Assembly: GCA_907164885.2 (NCBI GenBank)
Contig: OU015490.1
Span: 239,909,139 to 239,973,138 of the forward strand
DNA length: 64,000 nucleotides
Origin: Dolomedes plantarius
Lineage: Eukaryota; Arthropoda; Arachnida; Araneae; Dolomedidae
Reading direction: 5' to 3'
Shown in pieces: positions 27,301 through 39,360 of the stretch; within the stretch, counting starts at the first letter, position 1; every line of letters begins with the position of its first letter. The notes below the pieces were generated by a model. It had not been told where the DNA came from and did no database searches. It saw only the letters and a program-made list of their open reading frames with translations. A program made the position numbers and the translations under genes.

Positions 27301-28813
27301 TATTCATAAAATTTTTAATCTCTATAAGTGTATAAAAAATAGTTTTTTCGGGGTAATTTTAGCATAGTTTTAGAATTTTTATTCTAAACCAAAAGAATAT
27401 TTCAAGTATTTTATTTTCGGATATTTCAAGTATTTTTATTCTAATTAAAATATTTGAAATCTTGGGCGAAAAAATTTAGTTTTAGAAAAATATGATAAAA
27501 CCAACAAATCTATTTGAATATATAATTTCGTCTCACTGTACAGAAAAAAATTTAAAAAACTATACTTAATAAGTTTAAAAATTATATTCATAAAATTTTT
27601 AATCTCTATAAGTGTATAAAAAATAGTTTTTTCGGTGTAATTTTAGCATAGTTTTAGAATTTTTATTCTAAACCAAAAGAATATTTCAAGTATTTTATTT
27701 TCGGATATTTCAAGTATTTTTATTCTAATTAAAATATTTGAAATCTTGGGCGAAAAAATTTAGTTTTAGAAAATATGATAAAACCAACAAATCTATTTGA
27801 ATATAGAATTTCGTCTCACTGTACAGAAAAAAATTTAAAAAACTATACTTAATAAGTTTAAAAATTATATTCATAAAATTTTTAATCTCTATAAGTGTAT
27901 AAAAAATAGTTTTTTCGGGGTAATTTTAGCATAGTTTTAGAATTTTTATTCTAAACCAAAAGAATATTTCAAGTATTTTATTTTCGGATATTTCAAGTAT
28001 TTTTATTCTAATTAAAATATTTGAAATCTTGGGCGAAAAAATTTAGTTTTAGAAAAATATGATAAAACCAACAAATCTATTTGAATATATAATTTCGTCT
28101 CACTGTACAGAAAAAAATTTAAAAAACTATACTTAATAAGTTTAAAAATTATATTCATAAAATTTTTAATCTCTATAAGTGTATAAAAAATAGTTTTTTC
28201 GGGGTAATTTTAGCATAGTTTTAGAATTTTTATTCTAAACCAAAAGAATATTTCAAGTATTTTATTTTCGGATATTTCAAGTATTTTTATTCTAATTAAA
28301 ATATTTGAAATCTTGGGCGAAAAAATTTAGTTTTAGAAAAATATGATAAAACCAACAAATCTATTTGAATATATAATTTCGTCTCACTGTACAGAAAAAA
28401 ATTTAAAAAACTATACTTAATAAGTTTAAAAATTATATTCATAAAATTTTTAATCTCTATAAGTGTATAAAAAATAGTTTTTTCGGGGTAATTTTAGCAT
28501 AGTTTTAGAATTTTTATTCTAAACCAAAAGAATATTTCAAGTATTTTATTTTCGGATATTTCAAGTATTTTTATTCTAATTAAAATATTTGAAATCTTGG
28601 GCGAAAAAATTTCGTTTTAGAAAAATATGATAAAACCAACAAATCTATTTGAATATAGAATTTCGTCTCACTGTACAGAAAAAAATTTAAAAATCTATAC
28701 TTAATAAGTTTAAAAATTATATTCATAAAATTTTTAATCTCTATAAGTGTATAAAAAATAGTTTTTTCGGGGTAATTTTTGCATAGTTTTAGAATTTTTA
28801 TTCTAAACCAAAA
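24330..28813. repeat. 284-bp satellite, about 15.8 monomers
   Basis: The marker TCTTGGGCG (TCTTGAGCG in the first) starts monomers at 24336, 24621, 24905, 25189, 25473, 25757, 26041, 26325, 26609, 26893, 27177, 27460, 27744, 28027, 28311 and 28595. Spacing is 284, with two 283-bp units that lost one A. The first unit is diverged and the rest nearly identical. Diagnostic variants show that monomers 2-8 correspond one-to-one to monomers 9-15 (see findings). Each monomer contains two ATATTTCAAGTATTTT copies. AT-rich and non-coding. Confidence 0.97.
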
Positions 28814-29295
28814 GTCTCAAAGTTTAATGAGAATAGAACTGAGGAATCTCGTGAAAGATTTCGTAGTGATACCTTGCGTGGAATTTTAAGTACATCCTTC
28901 GGAAGACGGCAAAGCGTGAAAAATTCTGTTCCCAGGGTATAGATGGGTAATAGGATAGACACAGGCAATACAGCGTAAAAATAGCAATATCTAGCAATGG
29001 AATCGCCGTGAAAGCGTGTGGTTTGTGTTATTTTATTTGAAATTCTCGACAGCATGTTTTAATCCTCCAACCGCGGGCGGTTTTCAAATTTTTCGGTATG
29101 AAATCGCGTTCTGAATTTAAATCTTGTACAGGATTATCGTAAAGAGACTTTTCCCTTCAGTACCAATAAATAGATAAATAAATAAATAAAAATAAGTAGA
29201 GAAAAGAAAACATGTCTATATTCTAACTTGCAACTTTCAGAAAGTGTGCATCGACGTTTTGGCGTTTGAAAAAAAAATAATCAATTTGGAATATA
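28814..29295. other. right flank of the satellite; old dispersed repeat
   Basis: From 28820 to about 29000 the DNA aligns loosely with 56590-56770 (shared GTGAAAAATT and GGAATTTTAA/GGGATTTTAA blocks). A minus-strand frame (28798-29055) has a hydrophobic stretch YCYFYAVLPVSILLPIYTLG; I do not recognise it, and its counterpart near 56.7 kb is broken. Confidence 0.4.
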
Positions 29296-29416
29296 GGGAT
29301 CTGAGGTAGTCTTGTGGTAGCGAGTTGCGCGTCGGACTGCGGCTGCTCAGTTCAAATCCCACCAAACGCAATTCTACCTTCGTGTCTAGGCCGGATATGG
29401 GATACGGGTCCAAGAA

Positions 29417-29418
<2 letters not shown>
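29296..29418 (+). repeat. tRNA-derived SINE head
   Basis: A Pol III box A-like stretch (CTTGTGGTAGCGAGTTGCG) and a box B-like AGTTCAAATCCC are spaced as in a tRNA, but no acceptor stem closes, so this is not a tRNA gene. A short unrelated body follows and ends in the (TA)n array. Confidence 0.6.
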
Positions 29419-30336
<918 letters not shown>

Positions 30337-30793
30337 TGTAACGTCCTCGGTGGAAAAAGAAGACACACGAGAGACTATTAAATGACACAGAGCTTGTAAT
30401 AATCACATAAAACTGTACACTATGTACAAGACAGAGAGTCTAGGCTCCTCTGCATATGAGAGGTTCTATAGGAACCAAAATATCGTTTACAATAACAGAG
30501 ATGTATCTCTCCACTTGTAAAAACGGGAGCCGAGAGAGGAATTTTCAGGCCTTCGGTCCGCACAGCGCCTTATCGGCCCTGCTTGTCGACGGACAGATGC
30601 GAGGCTCGATAATCAGCTACCTCTGTCCTTGCTTCCCAAAAACTATCTGCTTTTCTTCTCAGCCAGCTGGCCCGGGGGGGGGGGCGTTGCAGGAGCGATC
30701 CACGATGGTTTCTTGGAATCGGGAAGAATTCGCAAAGGGATGGGCTTTTGCTTGGGTGGCCCCTTTTCCCCCGAAAAGGGCCAAGACGTAACA
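30337..30793. mobile_element. LTR-like segment, tentative
   Basis: It begins TGTAACGTC and ends GACGTAACA, a TG...CA layout with near-complementary 9-bp ends typical of LTRs, over 457 bp of GC-richer DNA. The flanks (AGTAG and ATATT) do not form a target duplication and no second copy is in the window, so this may be coincidence. A similarly composed segment at 38225-38510 (AATAACATTTATTTACG, TAGGCTCC) could be a relative. Confidence 0.3.
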
Positions 30794-31229
30794 ATATTTC
30801 CTAGAGCAATATTTCCTAGAAGCATAGTAGGTGAAATGACGACCCCGTGTATTCAAACACATAATAAAATTAACACGACGAGTAAATAACGATGCTCTAA
30901 AATTTCAATACGACATGATAGTAGCGTGGTAAACGTCGGGCCGATCCATCGTGGAGCCTAAGGAAAGTTTTAAAAACGGCATATTTTCAAAGTTTTGGAG
31001 AGACTCTAAGTAATGAATGCGTCACTATTATAAATAGGCTACTTTAAGAATAACGATCATTCTGGGGGAAATATTTAATAATTAAATAGTTTTATTTATT
31101 TAAAACACATAAATTTTTTTTAAAATGACAGAGCTAAAAAAAGAAAAACAGAAAAAGTAAATAAATATAATTTCTTTTGTAATAAAAACAATGACTAAAT
31201 CCTTCTTTGACCCTTTATTGCAGCAAATT

Positions 31230-31440
31230 GCTTGGTTGCGTTTCTGTTAATAAATTGTTTTGGATACCGTCTTTTCTATAGAAATGATTGCTAGATCATT
31301 CAATCGCAATGGGTTATTGTGGATCGTAGGTAATTCTTTAAAATTTTCAGTATAGAGAAACTGTGCTCGGCTGCTACTACAGATATAGGTAGAGTTAGTA
31401 GAATTCTTAGAATTCCAACAACATTTGGAAATAGGCATTC
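31230..31440 (-). pseudogene. hAT transposase C-terminal dimerisation fragment
   Basis: Minus-strand reading, with a frameshift, gives LTLPISVVAAEHSFSILKIL then KNYLRSTI and LNDLAIISIEK. This matches the hAT dimerisation domain, usually LP.SVASAERSFSKLK..K..LRS.....L..LA.LSIE. Only this last part remains; the RNase H-like core is absent. A second fragment, on the plus strand, lies at 41685-41800. Both are bordered by the AAATATTCGCTTATATTTG repeat sequence. Confidence 0.75.
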
Positions 31441-31479
31441 AAAATTTATTTCTCATGATCTCAGATTCAGCAGCTTAAA

Positions 31480-31785
31480 ATAGTCTAAGTATTCGCTTAT
31501 ATTTGTGTATGCTTACGAATTTTGTGAACGTCAGATTGAACTATCTAAATATTCGCTTATATTTGTGTATGCTTACGAATTTTGTGCACGTCAGATAGAA
31601 CTATTTAAATATTCGCTTATATTTGTGTATGCTTGCGAATTTTGTGTACGTCAGATTGAACTATCTAAATATTCGCTTATATTTGTGTATGCTTACGAAT
31701 TTCGTGTACGTCAGATTGAACTATCAAAATATTCGCTTCTATTTGTGTATGCTTACGAATATCGTGTACGTCAGATTGAACTATA
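31480..31785. repeat. 60-bp tandem repeat, five units
   Basis: Units starting at about 31501, 31561, 31621, 31681 and 31741 share TTTGTGTATGCTTACGAA and TCAGATTGAACTATC with a few substitutions; a partial unit precedes. Since 60 is divisible by 3, two plus-strand frames stay open through it. The unit's AAATATTCGCTTATATTTG part recurs once, reversed, near 41575 beside the other hAT fragment, so the array was probably made from hAT element sequence. Confidence 0.92.
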
Positions 31786-33035
31786 AATATTTTTTTGTTG
31801 TTAGGTAAAGAATTCGCATTTTTTACTATGTCTCATTTTGGGGCTTATTTCATTTCTATGCGGCCATTTTCTCGGCCCTGAGCATGCCCCCCCTCCCCCC
31901 CCGAAATTCACATAATGGATATAGAACGCGATTCCTCAGTGACTGAAGGGTTAAGCAAGGTACATAAAAATGTACATTTTTTTAAAATTAGAATTTTGCT
32001 CCCCGGAACGTCGTAAATATGCTAGAGAGAAAAAAAAATATTTCATTCAGTTTTTCGATGCCAAAATTGTTAAGGCACGTCATTTTTGTACATATTCCCC
32101 CATGGAAACCCACTTAAGGTCATTCACTTAAATACTTTTTAATTAAAGAGAATGCACAGGGATGTCAGTCATATTTTCATCACATTAGTCCGCCAGCAGT
32201 GGCATGACTTTCGCAAAATGAGGGACAGCTCATAAAGAGACGTCATCTGCATAGCAAATAAGCGTTTTTTTTCATTAGCTCATCTCTATTTATATCAACA
32301 ACCCAACAAAAAGCGAACAAACAAGGTAGCGGCATAAAATATGCGATGCTGATAGACACGAGGCGCCGTTTCGTGGTTTAGTGGAAACGAGAAAGAGGAA
32401 GAAAGAAAAAATATTTTTTCTTTGCTAGGCAGAATATTCGCTGGCTTCGGAGCATTGCACGCTCTGTTTAGAGTTTTGAATTGAACTTTTGGAATAGCTT
32501 AAAAAAATTATTTACTGCTCGTTTCGAATAAACAGACTTGCCTGTTTCCTGAAAATTGGAGCAATAAAACTTTGGTCAAAGAAATAATAACGCTTAATAT
32601 AAACAGACAAAAACGCTACTTAATATAGGATATCGATTATTTGATTTTGTCTTTTTAAACACGTTACAGTCTGAAAATTTTTTAGACATTGGTTTGCGAA
32701 ATTTTCATTAAAATATAATAAAAATTTAAATTTCCGAGATCACAGATGGCGAAATTTACAGATGGCATGCAAAAATGTCGTTTCTGGTTCTCGGCTGAGC
32801 CTTGAAGGGCTTTTAACAGGTTTTCAATCCAGTTCCAGGCGGAAAATGAAGTTTACTGATTTTAAATGTGATCTGAAGTCAATCAACTGAATGTGTACGA
32901 ATATCACATCTGGGTAATAAAAACACAGAAAAGTAACTTGTCAGCGCTTGGAATACTAAACCTGAAAAATCTCATTACTTATTTGATAATATTATCAGTG
33001 GCAAGTTCTAGCCTTGTGAGCGAGTGAACCTTCAT
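31786..33035. other. no gene recognised
   Basis: AT-rich. At about 31930-31945 GAAGGGTTAA looks like a solitary piggyBac-style end (reversed TTAACCCTTC), but no partner was found. Confidence 0.4.
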
Positions 33036-35720
33036 TTTTAGATATTTATAAAAGAGAATTTTATACACTGACATGGGTATATTATTCCTTACTTAATTTG
33101 ACTAAACATGAAACAGAAATAAAATATTTGACATCCTAGATTCATATTTAGTTAATATTAATTTTTTTATTTATTTAATTTTTTGGAGGAGGAGGGAAAT
33201 CAAGTGTTACATTAAATGCAGCAAAATGTTTGAAAGGGTTAGGATATAAAGTGAAAAAGAATGAAGTTTGAAGTTGCTTTTCTGTTTGCTTTTGAATTGC
33301 AGGTACTTTTGATTCCCTCTTCTTTGTTTTTCAGGTATTTATAAAAGAAAATTTTCGATTCTGACAGAGGAATTTAGTTCGGCGTGTATCTTACTTAATT
33401 TGACCAAATATGAACCTGACATAAAGTATTTGACATCCCATATTTATCAGTAACTGAAACTGATTTTTTATTGTTTGTTTTGTGCGGCATTCGTTACATA
33501 AAATGCAGCATAATCTTTAGAATGGTTAGGCTATAAAGTGAAAGGGAGTGCAGCTTGAAGTTGCTTCTCTTTTTTTTTCTTTTGAAGTGCGGAGTCTTTT
33601 AAATCCCTTTTCTTTGTTTTTCAGGTATTTAAAGAAAATTTTCGACAATGACAGAGCAATCTAGTTCGGGATGTTTTTTACTTAATTTGACAAGATTTGA
33701 GAGCGATATAAAATATTTGACATTCCATATTCCACAGTAACTGATATTAATTTTTTAATTTTCTATTGTTTGTTTTGCGAGGCGTGCGTTACATAAAACG
33801 CAGAAGAATGTTTGAAATGGTTAGGGTATAAAGTGAAAGAGAGTACAGTTAGAAGGTGCTTTTCTGTTTGTTTTTGAAGATCTTTATTTACCTTTATTTA
33901 AAGGTATTTTAAAGGTAATCTTTAAATTACCTTTTGTTTGTTCAGATACTTTTTGAAACCAATTTTAGATACTAACAAGTGAATCTAGGTTAGAGTGTTC
34001 ATTACTTAATTTGACTAAACATGAACCCGCAAAAAAACATTTGACATGCCAGATTCATCAATTGATATTAATTTTTTATTGTTTATTTTGCCAGGCCTGC
34101 GCTACTTTAAATGTAGCAGAATGTTTGAAATGGTTAGAATATAAAGTGAAAGAGAATGCAGTTTGAGGTTGCTTTTCTGTTTGCTTTTGAAGAACAGGGT
34201 CTTTTGAAACCCTTTTATTTATTTATTTTTTTTATATTTATAAAATAAAATTTTAGATACTGACAGGGAAATCTAGTTCAGCTTTTTTCTTGTTTAATTT
34301 TACTAAATGTGAACCTGATATATAAAATATTTGACATCTCATATTCAACAGAAATTGATACCAACTTTTTATTGTTTATATTTTGGGGCATTACATACAT
34401 AAATTGCAACAGAATGCTTAAAATGGGTTGGCTATAAAGTCAAAGAGAACGTAGTTTGAGGTTGCTTTTCTGTTTGATTTTGAAGAGCGGGGTCTTTTAT
34501 AACCCCTTTCATTGTTTTTTAGATATTTATAAAATAAAATTTTAGATACTGACAGGGAAATCTAGTTCAGCGTTTTTCTTGTTTAATTTGACTAAATATG
34601 AACCTGATATATGAAATATTTGATATCCCAAATTCAACAGAAATTGATACAAACTTTTTATTGTTTATATTTTGTGGCATTACATACATAAATCGCAACA
34701 GAATGCTTAAAATGGGTAGACTATAAAGTCAAAGAGAATGTAATTTGAAGAGTATTGATTATTTGAAGAGAATGTAATTTGCTTTTCTGTTTGCCTTTGA
34801 AGAGTGGGGTCTTTTGTAACCCCTTTTATTGTATTTTAGATATTTATAAAATAAAATTTTAGATACTGACAGGGAAATCTAGTTCAGCGTTTTTCTTGTT
34901 TAATTTGACTAAATATGAACCTGATATATAAAATATTTGACATCCCATATTCAACAGAAATTGATACTAACTTTTTAAAGTTTATATTTTGTGGCATGCC
35001 ATGCATAAATCGCAACAGAATGCTTAAAATGGGTAGACTATAAAGTCAAAGAGAATGTAATTTGAAGAGTATTGATTATTTGAAGAGAATGTAATTTGCT
35101 TTTCTGTTTGCCTTTGAAGAGTGGAGTCTTTTGTAACCCCTTTTATTGTATTTTAGATATTTATAAAATAAAATTTTAGATACTGACAGGGAAATCTAGT
35201 TCAGCGTTTTTCTTGTTTAATTTGACTAAATATAAACCTGATATATAAAATATTTGACATCCCAAATTCAACAGAAATTGATACAAACTTTTTATTGTTT
35301 ATATTTTGTGGCATTACATACATAAATCGCAACAGAATGCTTAAAATGGGTAGACTATAAAGTCAAAGAGAATGTAATTTGAAGAGTATTGATTATTTGA
35401 AGAGAATGTAATTTGCTTTTCTGTTTGCCTTTGAAGTCTGGGGTCTTTTGTAACCCCTTTTATTGTATTTTAGATATTTATAAAATAAAATTTTAGATAC
35501 TGACAGGGAAATCTAGTTCAGCGTTTTTCTTGTTTAATTTGACTAAATATGAACCTGATATATAAAATATTTGACATCCCATATTCAACAGAAATTGATA
35601 CTAACTTTTTAAAGTTTATATTTTGTGGCATGCCATGCATAAATCGCAACAGAATGCTTAAAATGGGTAGGCTATAAAGCCAAAGAGAGTGCAGTTAGAA
35701 TTTCCTTTTTTTGTTTGTTT
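33036..35720. repeat. tandem array of 287-324-bp units, about nine copies
   Basis: The marker TGACAGGGAAATCTAGTTC or diverged versions of it occurs at 33069, 33362, 33649, 33973, 34261, 34550, 34867, 35184 and 35501. Left-hand units are strongly diverged. The last three periods are exactly 317 because of a 28-32-bp insertion containing GAAGAGTATTGATTATTTG. Unit types alternate there: TTGTTTAT with CATTACATAC (34550, 35184) and AAAGTTTAT with CATGCCATGC (34867, 35501). No coding capacity. Confidence 0.92.
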
Positions 35721-36480
35721 TTGAAGTGCGGGTTCTCTCAATTACCGTTTCTTTATTTTATTTCACGTTTCGTGGAAATCGTGTTTAAACCACTCACTCT
35801 GTCTGTAACTTTGACCTTCATCTCGCCTACATAAAGCTCAGAGGTTAACCCTGCTGCAAAATGGGTCGCTGTCACGGTGTGGGCCGCTAATTTAAATTTA
35901 GGATCGAACAGCTATGACAAGTTTATGTATCTTCTTTATTTTAGTTAAAGGTCCTTCTTCGTGCTTCATAGCCTTTGGCGGATTGAAAAATGACTCAATA
36001 ATCTAATTATTGATATCAGGATATTGTAACAGATGGTTTCAGAATAATGAAAATTGATTTCTCATTACCGATTCAGTGGCAAACCTTTTTGCATTTCGCA
36101 GGGTACGTCGTGGAAAATTCTGTGTAAGCTAGAAAACATATAGGAAAGACAAAAAAAAAAATCGAAATAATAAATTATAATTTATTTATCATAAACTCTA
36201 CATCATCATACATAATGATCTTTTTAACATTATTTTACCACAGAATTATTCAGTTTTGTTTTTTTACTTTTATCCATAATATACTTTTACAAAAACGTTT
36301 ATTGAAGACAAAATGATTGAAATATGTTGATTTTTAAATTACTCGCCGTTGGTTCTTTGATTTGTCCGATAAACTATATTTCTGTGTTTTGTTCACCTAA
36401 AACGTAATATTAAAGTTTCTGATCTTTCTATATTACCCATTTTTTCCCCACATTTTCAAGGCCAGCGGTGTTTTACTTAA
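35721..36480. other. old dispersed repeat, no gene
   Basis: Segments such as CTTCATAGCCTTTGGCGGAT and the region 36230-36420 (TATACTTTTACAAAAACG, ACGTAATATTAAAGTT) have diverged counterparts at about 37900-37990 and 39890-40200. No frame is supported. Confidence 0.45.
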
Positions 36481-37394
36481 CCCTGCAATGGTCACGCGGC
36501 GTCTCACAGACGCCAACAGCTCTTTGTTTTCATTTTGTATATTGGTGGTTTTCCCTGTATGCCCAGCAGATGTCAATACCTTCGAAGTGTTTATGTATGA
36601 GCCATATCTAATAAACAAAACTCCCGCAGTTGCTATCATTCTTTTATAGTAAACGGATATATACCAAAATACCCGATTCACCAAAATTTGTAAAAATTGC
36701 TGATAGAAATACATTTTCTTAAATTGGCTTTATTTTTATTTACCCTATTGTGAAAATTGCTTGTAAATTTAACTTTAACATAAGATTATATTCCTCCATA
36801 ACAGTCCTTCGGAAAGCAAAATTTCAGACGCTAAAACCGTCCGTCTATCCGTCCTCGCGAGTTATAATTTTGGCAGCGTGCCAAACTCAGTCTGTATCGC
36901 TTCGACAAGCAGTAAATAGTTAAACAGAAAAGTACCAAAATGCGTTAAAATTTTGACATATATATATATATATATATATGTTATGTTTTATGACTTTTAC
37001 TTTTATTTTTAAGAATTAACGATTACCTAATTAATTGAAGTTGTTAGTACATTGCTTAATCTTAACACCCTCTTCATGATGGACTCTCACCAAAAAACAC
37101 ACATACACAAATAACAAGGATAACGGTTTAGAGGCAAAAGATATTATTTATTAAAAGCCTTCCGGCCAACTTATTATTACAAATTAGTAAGACTTAGTTT
37201 CTCTAAATTTTTTTTTTTTACATTACCCGAAAGAATAGTACTGCTATAACAAATCTTCTTCCTAGCAGTTTACAAAGTTAGAGCTTTAGTGCTTTAGAGC
37301 TGATTTTAATTAATCCCTGTCGACATAATTACAATAATACACAAAACAAAACATTTCTACACTTTATAATTCCAATTTTCATTTCGTGAGGTGG

Positions 37395-37472
<78 letters not shown>

Positions 37473-37845
37473 GTACATATAGATGATACATATATACATA
37501 ACACATACATACATATACGCATACAAAAAAGGTAAGCAACGATAAGTAATCATACGTTAATAACCCGCAGTAGTTTCGTTACAAGAGACTACCTGAAATT
37601 TTTTTTTTCTTTGATTGGTTCTTATTTGTAAAAATTGTTTAAAGAAATTCTTTTTTTTATCATTTGGTTTAATTTATTTTATTGAAAAAGCGCATGGAAA
37701 ATTAAATTTTTTAAATAATTTGATTGGATTTAATAAATATTTATTTTTACAAACAGAATAATTAAAACCTAATTAAGATAGTGGGGCGTCTATCAGACAC
37801 CACGCGACCATGCCTGCAATTTTTATATACGCGACCAGTGCAGGG
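36481..37845. mobile_element. piggyBac-type nonautonomous element
   Basis: The left end is TTAA|CCCTGCAATGGTCACG. The reversed right end is CCCTGCACTGGTCGCG, followed outward by TAAA instead of TTAA on the plus strand. Behind the left tip lies GGCGTCTCACAGACGCC, a near-palindrome; GGCGTCTATCAGACACC sits near the right tip. CCC-starting ends plus TTAA are the piggyBac hallmark. No transposase inside; it contains two (TA)n runs (about 36957-36980 and 37397-37471). Confidence 0.65.
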
Positions 37846-38549
37846 TAAAGAGTACGTATTCTTTTGAATATTTACAAAACGAAAAAAGTATAAGTCTGAC
37901 TTCTAAGAGTCGTTTTTCTTCTTGCTGCGTAGTCTGCAGCAGGTTGAAAATGACTCAATATTCAATGTTATTAGTATCGGCACATTTTATTGACAACTAG
38001 AGAATTTGAAAAACGATTACTGAATGTCTGTATGCTGGAATCTTTACTTTGATCGTTTATCTAAAAACTTTAAGGAAAAATCCCGCGGATGTAGGAAAAT
38101 CTTTGCAGGTAAGGCAAGAAAATTGGTAGAGAGACATATGGAATTTATCATAAACTCTATCTGACCATTGTAGCCTTTTAGTTCATTTTTTCGCGTATGG
38201 ATAATCAGGTACCCGCAAAATCAGTCGTCCATTAACACCACAGAAATAATAACATTTATTTACGGTTAAACATCAAATTACATAACAACTAATCTGAGAT
38301 GGACGAACCTAATTCAATCTCACCAGCCCTCCGATCAGACAACCTCTTATCTATTCCCCATTCGAATTCTCCGAGGAGTCGAGAGCAGCTGTTCAAGGGG
38401 AAGGGGGGTCGTAGGCTCCCCCTCTCTGAGTAATGGTTCTCTTCCGTCGATATAGGCTCCAGCTCGGCTACCAACGGACGAATCGGCTAGACACGCCGTT
38501 ACCCATGGCTATCATGATATTATATTTTTAGAAACTCTTTTTAGAATCA
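37846..38549. other. no gene; possible LTR-like piece
   Basis: 37855-38000 is part of an old dispersed repeat also seen near 35950. 38225-38510 is GC-richer and faintly resembles the LTR-like segment at 30337-30793. No frame is supported. Confidence 0.35.
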
Positions 38550-38684
38550 TCTATATAAATATAAAACGCGTAGGTATGCGGCACAAAAATCGACGATATT
38601 TCTACACTCTGAATGGCAAGGGCTGCAACTACCGGATGTAAACATTAGCGGCCGTGGCGACATTTGTTACAACCGCTGTCTTTT

Positions 38685-38843
38685 GACAAAATATGTTTAG
38701 ACCTATCAAATTCAGTGTTTAGTCATGGACAGTTGTATGTAGGTTTATCTAGAGTCCGTTCTTTTAATTATGTCACTGTAGTATCTCCTACTTCTGAAAT
38801 ACTCAACTGTGTATATCATAGTTTTATATTCATAGTTTTATGA
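38685..38843 (+). pseudogene. Helitron PIF1-like helicase, C-terminal remnant
   Basis: The plus-strand frame reads DKICLDLSNSVFSHGQLYVG then LSRVRSFNYVTVV and runs to a TGA. VFSHGQLYVALSRVRS is the conserved last block of PIF1-type helicases in Helitron Rep-Hel proteins, the part containing the final helicase motif. Everything upstream (zinc finger, Rep HUH nuclease, helicase motifs I-V) is deleted. The remnant shows that autonomous Helitrons existed in this genome. Confidence 0.8.
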
Positions 38844-39315
38844 ATATCATAGTTGTAATCCACACTATATTTTAGTACTTGCCGAATTTTTACTCCATTT
38901 TAAAAGTGAAGATATTTTCCCAACAATTTATTATTTCGTATAATTAAGTGGAGATATCTGAATTGGGAACAATAGTACATACAGAGGGTGATGTAATCCA
39001 CATTATATTTTAGTACTTACTGAATTTTTACTCCTTTTTTTTAAGTGTAAAAAATGTTCCCAACAATTTCTTATTTGATGTAATGATAAAGTGTAGATAT
39101 CTTAATTTTGAAAAATTGTACATACAGAGAGGGATGTCATTTTTAAAATCATTGGTGTTGGGTTTCTCAGTCATATCTTTAACTTTGTTCTGAAGTAATG
39201 AAAATTTACATTCTGTAATCACGGTATTTTAGAATCAGCCTTATAGTGAATTTAGCAATGATTATAAATATTTTGGCTGAGCTCCCACTACCCCCTTAGC
39301 AACGTATATTTATGA

Positions 39316-39360
39316 CTAGCCGGGCTTCGCCCGGCTAAGCTCGGGCTTCGCCTAGCTACT
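39316..39360 (-). mobile_element. second Helitron 3' end, opposite orientation
   Basis: Read on the minus strand, a 7-bp perfect hairpin GCCGGGCGAAGCCCGGC runs straight into CTAG|T. A related AAGCCCGAGC repeat lies just inside. The 5' end of this element was not located. It is nested in, or truncates, the Helitron relic at 38550-39876. Confidence 0.5.

Noticed and set aside
24330..28813. CRISPR-like array
   Set aside because: Continuous 284-bp monomers without spacers in a eukaryotic setting; a satellite.
28798..29055. Membrane-protein exon beside the satellite
   Set aside because: One hydrophobic stretch only; the frame begins in satellite sequence and the related region near 56.7 kb is full of stops.
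30456..30889. Overlapping frames on both strands
   Set aside because: They lie within an LTR-like GC-rich segment, with no gag, protease or reverse transcriptase motif.
31925..31950. piggyBac terminus (TTAACCCTTCAGTCACTGAG on the minus strand)
   Set aside because: No matching second end was found, so a single TTAACCC is not enough.
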